Assembly (NCBI RefSeq): GCF_024462775.1
Contig: NZ_JANGCE010000005.1
Coordinates: 1 to 64,000, forward strand
Length of the DNA: 64,000 nucleotides
Reading direction: 5' to 3'
From: Butyricicoccus faecihominis
Lineage (GTDB): Bacteria > Bacillota > Clostridia > Oscillospirales > Butyricicoccaceae
The notes beneath the pieces were generated by a model. That model had not been told where the DNA came from and searched no databases. It saw nothing but the letters and a program-made list of their open reading frames with translations. Numbering within the stretch: position 1 is the stretch's first letter; each line of letters opens with the position of its first letter. Below are positions 58,774-64,000 of the stretch, in pieces. The position numbers and the translations under genes were made by a program.

Positions 58774-59010
58774 ATGAAATTTGAACATAGTGACCAGTAT
58801 ATCAAATTGGGATTGAAGATTTCTTATTACAGAAAATTGAAAGGTCTGACACAAGAACAGCTTGCTGAGAAAATTGATAAAAATCTTTCTTTCATCGGAC
58901 AAGTTGAAGCCCCTAACATCAGCAGGGCAATTTCGTTGGACACGCTTTACGACATTGCGGAGATTTTAGAGGTTCCCGCCTACAAATTCTTTCAATACGA
59001 AGATGACTAA
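58774..59010 (+). CDS. XRE-family transcriptional regulator
   Basis: 78 residues, a single Cro/C1-type helix-turn-helix (GLKISYYRKLKGLTQEQLAEKI, FIGQVEAPNISRAISLDTLYDIAEIL). The ATG at 58774 lies 8 bases after GAGG; a nearby ATG at 58768 overlaps that site, and the long frame upstream from 58204 is a shadow of the opposite gene. It is the only plus-strand gene in the transfer region and is followed by a strong terminator. It probably represses the divergent transfer block. Confidence 0.88.
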   Translation: MKFEHSDQYIKLGLKISYYRKLKGLTQEQLAEKIDKNLSFIGQVEAPNISRAISLDTLYDIAEILEVPAYKFFQYEDD

Positions 59011-59045
59011 GCCTGCCGGAACCGTAAGGACGGCAGGCTTTTTTG
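59011..59045 (+). terminator. Intrinsic terminator of the XRE gene
   Basis: GCCTGCCG (59011-59018) pairs with CGGCAGGC (59031-59038), followed by TTTTTT on the plus strand. It begins directly at the stop codon. Confidence 0.92.
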
Positions 59046-59103
59046 TCCGCACTTTTTAGGGAGCGATTTTAGAAACAGCCTTTTCCTGACCGCTATCACT
59101 GTT

Positions 59104-59790
59104 TTATCGTTCCAGTGCATTTTCAATCTGGCTGAACAGCTTGGTAAAGTCAAATGCCCGTTCCTTTTTGGAAAGCTCCGGTACAATATCCTCAATCCGG
59201 TCAACCAGCGCCGCCACCGAGTCCATATCATCTTGGTTTAAGTCGTTGTCCACGGTGCGCATTTTGATAAGACCGGCGTGGAGGATTTTCAGTTCTGTCT
59301 CGGAAAACAGCTTCTTTTCATCCACAAGACCGCTTCGGAGGGCAAAGTCCTCAAAGGCGGCCTCTTTGTTATAGAAATACCGGCGCTGTATGGCGGCGTT
59401 TCCATGCTCGGCGTCCTTACGGTAGGTAGACAGCACATAATCAAAAATCGGATGCTGCTTACAGGCCAGTACCACCCCGTTATGCTCGTTAATCCTGACC
59501 GCGCCGCCCTGTTCCTTTCCGGTCAGTGCATCGTCATAGGGCTTGTCGGAACAGATACCGCAGGCAATGGCGGTGGTCTTGGCAAGGCTCTGGAGTTTGG
59601 CAATCTGTTTTTCATCCACCTCCACAAAGGGGTTTTTGATGATGGCGTCCTGCTTGGAATAAAAGGCAACCGGCTTTTCCCGGTGGTAGATGTCCGCCAC
59701 ATAATCAGGGGAGGACGGCGGACGGATGGAAAACCCCTTTTTCTCAACTGCTTCAAAAAATGCTTTGTAAAATTCCGTCTTACTTTTCAT
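59104..59790 (-). CDS. Uncharacterised ICE protein, paralogue of the upstream gene
   Basis: 228 residues from the ATG at 59790 (AAGGAG 8 bases upstream). It starts KSKTEFYKAFFEAVEKKGFSIRPP and has a middle segment RRYFYNKEAAFEDFALRSGLVDE. The same layout, at low identity, is seen in the product of the adjacent gene (RVEFLEDFFDRLRKAGFRVEPL; REQYFYDPAAAQGSFMERSGL), so the two arose by duplication. No catalytic motif recognised. Confidence 0.65.
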   Translation of the reverse strand: MKSKTEFYKAFFEAVEKKGFSIRPPSSPDYVADIYHREKPVAFYSKQDAIIKNPFVEVDEKQIAKLQSLAKTTAIACGICSDKPYDDALTGKEQGGAVRINEHNGVVLACKQHPIFDYVLSTYRKDAEHGNAAIQRRYFYNKEAAFEDFALRSGLVDEKKLFSETELKILHAGLIKMRTVDNDLNQDDMDSVAALVDRIEDIVPELSKKERAFDFTKLFSQIENALER

Positions 59791-59802
59791 AGGGCACACT
59801 CC

Positions 59803-60477
59803 TTATTCAATCTCGCGCTGGAAACAGTGCCGGGGCGATAGCTCCTGCTCTGTGGGCAGATAGCTTTCTATCTTTGCCATGAGCGTGTTGATCCGGTTCT
59901 CCACGGTGGCGTCCAGTTCATTATCCAGCATCACGCATCTGGCACAGCAGGAAACCAGCAGCCGAAGTTCCCCGGTGGAAAATTGCAGGGGACTTTGCAG
60001 GCATAGACCGCTGCGCTCCATAAAGCTGCCCTGTGCCGCCGCAGGGTCATAGAAATACTGTTCCCGGTAAAATCGGCGGCTGTTGTGCTTGGGTGCGGTC
60101 TTTTGGCAGGTCACAAACTCATAGCCGAACAGCGTTGTCCTGCGGCAGAGCAGCACCACGGCGGCGCTCTCAAACACTTTATAGTAGGAACCGCTCGTCA
60201 AATTGATTGGTTCCATGCGTTCCATATCCGCAAAGGGCGGCTGCACATGGCAGTCAAGCGCCCTGCGGGTTTCCTCACCGGCCTGTTCCAGCGTCCGTGC
60301 GTTATCGGCGTTGTATGTCTCATAGATAATCTCGCCGTCCCGTGTGATGACACACAGCAGGGGATTCCCCATGTAGACCTCGGCGGCAAGATCACCGTCC
60401 GGCAGCGGTTCTACCCGGAACCCTGCCTTACGGAGCCGGTCAAAGAAATCCTCCAGAAATTCAACTCTTGTTTTCAA
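59803..60477 (-). CDS. Uncharacterised ICE protein, paralogue of the downstream gene
   Basis: 224 residues. The start is taken as the TTG at 60477, 7 bases after GGAGG; the ATG at 60483 is too close to that site. It shares its N-terminal and central layout with the next gene's product. The C-terminus has LRLLVSCCARCVMLDNELD. It overlaps the preceding small Cys-rich gene by 17 bases. Confidence 0.65.
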   Translation of the reverse strand: MKTRVEFLEDFFDRLRKAGFRVEPLPDGDLAAEVYMGNPLLCVITRDGEIIYETYNADNARTLEQAGEETRRALDCHVQPPFADMERMEPINLTSGSYYKVFESAAVVLLCRRTTLFGYEFVTCQKTAPKHNSRRFYREQYFYDPAAAQGSFMERSGLCLQSPLQFSTGELRLLVSCCARCVMLDNELDATVENRINTLMAKIESYLPTEQELSPRHCFQREIE

Positions 60478-60682
60478 TCTCATTCCTCCGTTTCATCAGC
60501 TTTTTATAAAAGTGCCACGCACAGTCGGGCGGCCTGCTCCCCATGGTACAGCTTGGGGCGTTCACGGGGAACTGATAGGGACAGCCCCGGCATGGGTGGT
60601 CTTGGGGGTATTCGTAAAATGCGGCGCTGCCATGACCGGCAACGCCGCACCCATTGTAATATTGTGTTTGCTTGGGATACAT
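60461..60682 (-). CDS. Small Cys-rich protein downstream of the relaxase
   Basis: 73 residues with cysteines in CGVAG, CRGCPYQF, APSC and DCAWHFY, likely metal-binding. AAAGGAG precedes the ATG. It lies 46 bases after the relaxase stop and overlaps the following gene, so it belongs to the mobilisation block. Function unknown. Confidence 0.6.
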   Translation of the reverse strand: MYPKQTQYYNGCGVAGHGSAAFYEYPQDHPCRGCPYQFPVNAPSCTMGSRPPDCAWHFYKKLMKRRNEIENKS

Positions 60683-60728
60683 GGTTCTCCTTTCCGGCTC
60701 TGAACGTCCCGGCCGGAAAGCGGCGGGG

Positions 60729-61955
60729 TCAATGCTCGTAGCCTTTGTCCTGATACTTCAAATACAACTCTTTTTTTGCCTCCTTGGACAGCCCGCCGCC
60801 CGTTTTCAACTCGTCCTCAAACTGCTGATTGTTTGTGTCCGTCAGCCCGGACAGCATGGAAAGAGCCTCCATCAGCATATTTTCCATGTAAAACTGTCGC
60901 CGGTCATGGCGGTACTCGGCCGACCTCATTTCCCCGTCCAGCCGGTTCAGGGTCTTGACCATACCTAAAATACGGTTCGCAATGATTTTGTCAGCTTCCG
61001 TGCTGAATTTGTCTTTCATGGATGCAAAATAGTCCTCACTCCCACCATAGAGCAGAGTCATTTTCATTTTGCTTTGGACATAAGCCTCTTTCTGCTCCTG
61101 CAAAGGCGGGACATTTTTCAGCAGATATTGAATCAGGGCCTCTACCTGTTTTTTCACCGCAGGCGTTAAAAGCTGATAAGCGATCCGGCCATGCTCCGGG
61201 AGAGCCGCCTTGATTTTGAATACCCGGTCAGCCGTTTCATTCAGCACTTTATCCCCAAAATCAAAGGTATCGGAAATCTCGTCCTCTGTATCGTATTCCG
61301 CCCGAAGCCGCTTATATCTTTTGCTTTCAAGCTGCCGGATATGGTGTTCAAACTCGTCTACCAGCCCGTCACCCAGCCGCCGCAGTTCAGCGGCGGCAAA
61401 GTTCTTTTCCTCACCAAATACCCGGATTTTGTCCGGGAACGTATCCTTTATCATCTGCCTGCGGATAGCGTTTGGAACGGCAGGCGGGGTAAAGGGATTT
61501 TTGATTTTTGTAGCCTCCGGGGAATTATCCCAAAATACCACATGGATATGTGGATGCCCTTTCTCCCTGTGGAGCGCACACGCCCATTGCAGATTTTCCA
61601 CCCGTATGCCGTTCTTTTTCGCAATCGTCAGGATATGGTTGTCAATGTAGCGCCGCCACGCTTTCTGGCTGGTCAGCCGCAGTTCTTCAGCGGTGGACTC
61701 ATCAAAAGAAATCACACTGCGGTACATGGTGATGTGCCGTTTAGAGTTCTGATAAACCAGCCGTGCAATATCCCGCCAGTCGGCAAACTCGGTGACAGGG
61801 CCGGGCGTGAGCTTCCCAAACAAACCATGGTTCATGCCCTCATTCTTTGCCACTCTCGGACGGGTTGCGATATACCGGATATGAGCATAATTCTTGCTGG
61901 CTGTACTTTTATAGTTAGGATTTTTGAAACGCTGCTTGTAGATTAGGATAGAGAT
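60729..61955 (-). CDS. MobP-type relaxase with apparent ATC start
   Basis: Conjugative relaxase, about 408 residues. HREKGHPHIHVVFWDNS is the metal-binding HxHxHxxV-type motif, and YIATRPRVAKNEGMNHGLFGK is the conserved N-terminal motif containing a Tyr. It nicks oriT and leads the strand into the recipient. The family N-terminus (ILIYKQRFKNPNY) continues upstream of the first GTG (61853), yet no ATG, GTG or TTG lies between there and the in-frame TGA. The best candidate is an ATC at 61955, 9 bases after AGGAGG (61964-61969). Either a rare non-canonical start or a point mutation/sequencing change is implied. Confidence 0.85.
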   Translation of the reverse strand: MSILIYKQRFKNPNYKSTASKNYAHIRYIATRPRVAKNEGMNHGLFGKLTPGPVTEFADWRDIARLVYQNSKRHITMYRSVISFDESTAEELRLTSQKAWRRYIDNHILTIAKKNGIRVENLQWACALHREKGHPHIHVVFWDNSPEATKIKNPFTPPAVPNAIRRQMIKDTFPDKIRVFGEEKNFAAAELRRLGDGLVDEFEHHIRQLESKRYKRLRAEYDTEDEISDTFDFGDKVLNETADRVFKIKAALPEHGRIAYQLLTPAVKKQVEALIQYLLKNVPPLQEQKEAYVQSKMKMTLLYGGSEDYFASMKDKFSTEADKIIANRILGMVKTLNRLDGEMRSAEYRHDRRQFYMENMLMEALSMLSGLTDTNNQQFEDELKTGGGLSKEAKKELYLKYQDKGYEH

Positions 61956-61963
61956 AGGCCGTC

Positions 61964-61969
61964 ACCTCC
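61964..61969 (-). promoter_or_regulatory. Shine-Dalgarno site deciding the relaxase start
   Basis: AGGAGG on the minus strand, 9 bases before the ATC at 61955. It lies in the 16-base gap after the preceding gene. No canonical start codon is in reach of it in the relaxase frame. Confidence 0.65.
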
Positions 61970-61971
61970 TA

Positions 61972-62475
61972 TCAGCGTTCCCAGCCGTCGTCCTCTGGCA
62001 GTTCGTATTCCTCGTCCTCGGCCGCCTTACACGCGCGGGTGTAATTCTCCATGGTGATACGGTAGCGGTCGGCTTCTTCTATCAGATACTTCACGCCGGT
62101 GGCAGTGCTGGGCGGTGTGGTGCAATACTGCTGATAAAAATGGAATCTGTCTCTTAGCACATCTTTTTTGGGGGATAGCATATCCATAAATTCCTCATAC
62201 CCATAGGGGCAGTTCTTACGGATTTCCTGACACGCCACATTCAATCCTGTCAGCGTATCGTCCTGCGCCAACTTGGACAACACCAGTTCGCCCACTGGCT
62301 CCTCCGCCGCAAGCTGCACTTTGATGTTCTCCGTTCCGCCCACCGTCAGTTTAGAAGCCTCTGATGTAATGCCGATGCTTGCCAGATGATCCCGCAGGTC
62401 GTAAAGGTTGCATGGTAGGGTCACAATCAGCGTACTGCCGGTTCTGGCATTGTTTTTAATCACTCCGGTTATCAC
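61972..62475 (-). CDS. Uncharacterised ICE protein upstream of the relaxase
   Basis: 167 residues, GTG start with an AAAGGGGG site. N-terminal ITGVIKNNARTGSTLIVTLPCNLYDLRDHLASIG and the region IRKNCPYGYEEFMDMLS are distinctive; the C-terminus is acidic. Size, acidity and position fit small ICE anti-restriction or mobilisation-accessory proteins, but I see no ArdA signature. Function not assigned. Confidence 0.6.
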   Translation of the reverse strand: MITGVIKNNARTGSTLIVTLPCNLYDLRDHLASIGITSEASKLTVGGTENIKVQLAAEEPVGELVLSKLAQDDTLTGLNVACQEIRKNCPYGYEEFMDMLSPKKDVLRDRFHFYQQYCTTPPSTATGVKYLIEEADRYRITMENYTRACKAAEDEEYELPEDDGWER

Positions 62476-62487
62476 AAGTTCCCCCTT

Positions 62488-62973
62488 TCAACGCTCCATA
62501 TCCTCGGTTTCGTCTTGCCCCGTCAGTTTCTCCGCCCACATCTGATTGATCTGCCGGTGGACACGCTGCGTCCGCCGGTAAGGGGAATCGTCCAGCCGTA
62601 TTTCCGGCTCCCCGTTTTCGGCGGCCTGTATCTGCACCTGAACCTCGCCGGATGCAATGAAAATGGCATTGCACGCCTGCTCCATATAGGGATAGCCCAG
62701 TCTGGAAATGTCAAAGGGCGTTACCTTGCATTTGCTCGTCCACGAAAACAGGTTGTGGGCAAGGTCAATCATCTGCTGGGAAGTTTCATCAAAGCCTTTG
62801 GTCAGGCGTTTGATTTTCGCAAATTCAATGCCGTCCACCGTCACGCATTTCCGGGCGGTTTCAAAAAGCTCCGGTTCTTGGGACAGTAGGTAAAAGGCCG
62901 CATGATAGGAACAGTCCAAAGGTCTGTTGCCCGTCAATGCGGCCAGCTCCATATATCGTTTTGTCTGTGACAT
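62488..62973 (-). CDS. Uncharacterised ICE protein
   Basis: 161 residues, soluble. The N-terminus KRYMELAALTGNRPLDCSYHAAFYLLS, the middle WTSKCKVTPFDISRLGYPYMEQACNAIFI and an acidic end. Such proteins recur beside Tn1549-like relaxases. It is preceded by GAGGTAG and followed after 12 bases by the next gene. Function not assigned. Confidence 0.6.
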   Translation of the reverse strand: MSQTKRYMELAALTGNRPLDCSYHAAFYLLSQEPELFETARKCVTVDGIEFAKIKRLTKGFDETSQQMIDLAHNLFSWTSKCKVTPFDISRLGYPYMEQACNAIFIASGEVQVQIQAAENGEPEIRLDDSPYRRTQRVHRQINQMWAEKLTGQDETEDMER

Positions 62974-62985
62974 AATCTACCTCCA

Positions 62986-63660
62986 TCAATATTCTTCTTC
63001 CGGTTCATATTCAAAGCTGAAAAAGTCGGACAGGATTTGGTCAATGCCATATTCCTCGCCAATTTCGTCCTCATACTGTTCAATCAGCTTCAGTTCATCC
63101 TCGTCCGGTGATTCGCTCTCGCCGGTGCCAACGGAATAAGCTGACACACTGACATTGACCTCTGTTTCGTCAGCCTCCTCCATCATTTCCTGATACTGGT
63201 CGCTTTGTTCCAATGCGTCACGGTCACAGATGCCCGGAACCAGAAAGCAGGCATAGTCATGGTCGGTGCGAACCTCTACGGTAGAATAAATAAGGGAACG
63301 GTCATCGAGACTCAGCGATGCTACTGCATCAATTCTTTTCTCATTGATTAGTTCCTCATAAGCATCTCCAATTCCGAGTGTATCGTCATAGGATTCGGGA
63401 TCGTTCATCTGCGCATTTGGGCAGGTCTGTACAAATCCATATTTGATTTTATCCATGCTGACCTCTCCTGATAAATAATCTAACAGAAACCGGGTACTTG
63501 AATTTTTAGCGTTACCGCCATATTCCATATTTCCATGTGTGATTTCAGCTAAAATCGAGGCATAGAGCATCATCTTATCTGTGGTCACACATAAAATCCG
63601 CATACTGTCGCGTCCCGCCCATGCGTCGCAGGCGGACAGGATGTAAATATCATTTGCCAT
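62986..63660 (-). CDS. Uncharacterised acidic ICE protein
   Basis: 224 residues from the ATG at 63660, 5 bases after AGGAGG. It starts ANDIYILSACDAWAGRDSMRILCVTTDK and has a strongly acidic C-terminal third (SESPDEDELKLIEQYEDEIGEE). The acidity may mimic DNA, as in anti-restriction proteins, but this is speculation. It lies 9 bases after the preceding gene. Confidence 0.6.
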   Translation of the reverse strand: MANDIYILSACDAWAGRDSMRILCVTTDKMMLYASILAEITHGNMEYGGNAKNSSTRFLLDYLSGEVSMDKIKYGFVQTCPNAQMNDPESYDDTLGIGDAYEELINEKRIDAVASLSLDDRSLIYSTVEVRTDHDYACFLVPGICDRDALEQSDQYQEMMEEADETEVNVSVSAYSVGTGESESPDEDELKLIEQYEDEIGEEYGIDQILSDFFSFEYEPEEEY

Positions 63661-63669
63661 AAGCACCTC

Positions 63670-64000
63670 CTACAATTTGTCCGCAAGTCTGCGGAGGTTA
63701 TCAGTGTCCTGCAAAAAACTGTTAATCTGAAAATCCTTTTTCTGCATATAGTCCACGCCCAGCGTGACGGCCTCATTCAACATCTGGTCAAACTCGTCCT
63801 CTGTGCCATCATGGGCCATGTTCATCAGTACCTTAATCAGCAGAAAAAATGCCGCGCCGTCCAGCTTGCCGGACTTCATCAGCATTTTTGCAAGGCGGTT
63901 CGTCTGCTGTTCCATGACCGCCTTAATATCCTCGATGTGATAAACAGAAGTAAACTCCTGCCGGATAATCCCGGCGATAAAATCAATATCCTTAGTATAG
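63670..64000 (-). CDS. Uncharacterised ICE protein, 5' end outside window
   Basis: At least 110 residues; the reading frame is open to the window edge (KDIDFIAGIIRQEFTSVYHIEDIKAVMEQQ...), so the Met at 63915 is probably internal. Helical and charged, ending DTDNLRRLADKL. No motif recognised. It belongs to the same minus-strand block as the relaxase. Confidence 0.6.
   Translation of the reverse strand, partial: YTKDIDFIAGIIRQEFTSVYHIEDIKAVMEQQTNRLAKMLMKSGKLDGAAFFLLIKVLMNMAHDGTEDEFDQMLNEAVTLGVDYMQKKDFQINSFLQDTDNLRRLADKL

Noticed and set aside
61972-62475. ArdA anti-restriction protein
   Set aside because: Acidic and next to the relaxase, but the ArdA motifs are not recognisable; left unassigned.

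Overview
The window joins a GC-rich chromosomal segment (about 1-9,900) to one side of a large integrative and conjugative element (ICE; about 9,900 to beyond 64,000). Gene families, Shine-Dalgarno sites, frequent TTG/GTG starts and the monoderm conjugation genes point to a gut-type Clostridia bacterium, plausibly Oscillospiraceae-like. That assignment is an inference. I saw no rRNA, tRNA or CRISPR array.

Chromosomal part. A plus-strand ribose/galactose-type ABC transporter locus holds a permease cut by the window edge, a lipoprotein binding protein, a double-domain ATPase, two more permeases and an RbsD/FucU-type sugar-handling protein, followed by an alpha/beta hydrolase (1-6,815). A convergent spacer with several hairpins separates it from a minus-strand group: MalY/PatB-type aminotransferase, a relic of a cyclophilin-like gene, an FMN reductase, a sugar O-acetyltransferase and a 5'-truncated cyclophilin-like gene. 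That truncation at about 9,900 is the likely ICE junction.

ICE, recombination and early region (9,900-20,300, all minus strand). Three overlapping large serine recombinases and a small resolvase-like protein lacking the catalytic serine lie at the end. They are followed by a DUF6870-type protein, a DinG-type helicase, a sigma-like helix-turn-helix protein with tandem terminators in its leader, and an orphan OmpR-type response regulator.

ICE, cargo (20,300-31,800). A 2,629-residue cell-surface protein has a Cys-rich head, beta-helix repeats, an Ig-like domain, three SLH domains and LysM. It sits beside a small Cys-rich protein and a divergent LytTR two-component system. That system has a 9-12-9 direct repeat of LytTR type in front of it.

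ICE, transfer region (31,800-64,000, almost all minus strand). Reading with transcription from the right edge, accessory genes and a MobP-type relaxase lead to a SymE-SLOG fusion, VirD4, a VirB2-like pilin, a Flp-pilin-like DUF6133 protein, SpoVG, VirB6 and PrgI. Three orphan DNA methyltransferases follow. Next comes a near-complete Tad (type IVc) pilus set: prepilin peptidase, CpaB, CpaE/TadZ, CpaF/TadA, TadB, TadC and two TadE-like pseudopilins. The operon then returns to conjugation with a secreted Trp-rich protein, a split VirB4, a C39-type peptidase and a second, lysine-less CpaE-like protein. The most interesting feature is this Tad-type pilus module nested, in one transcriptional direction, between PrgI and VirB4 of the type IV secretion system. 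It suggests a hybrid conjugation/attachment machine.
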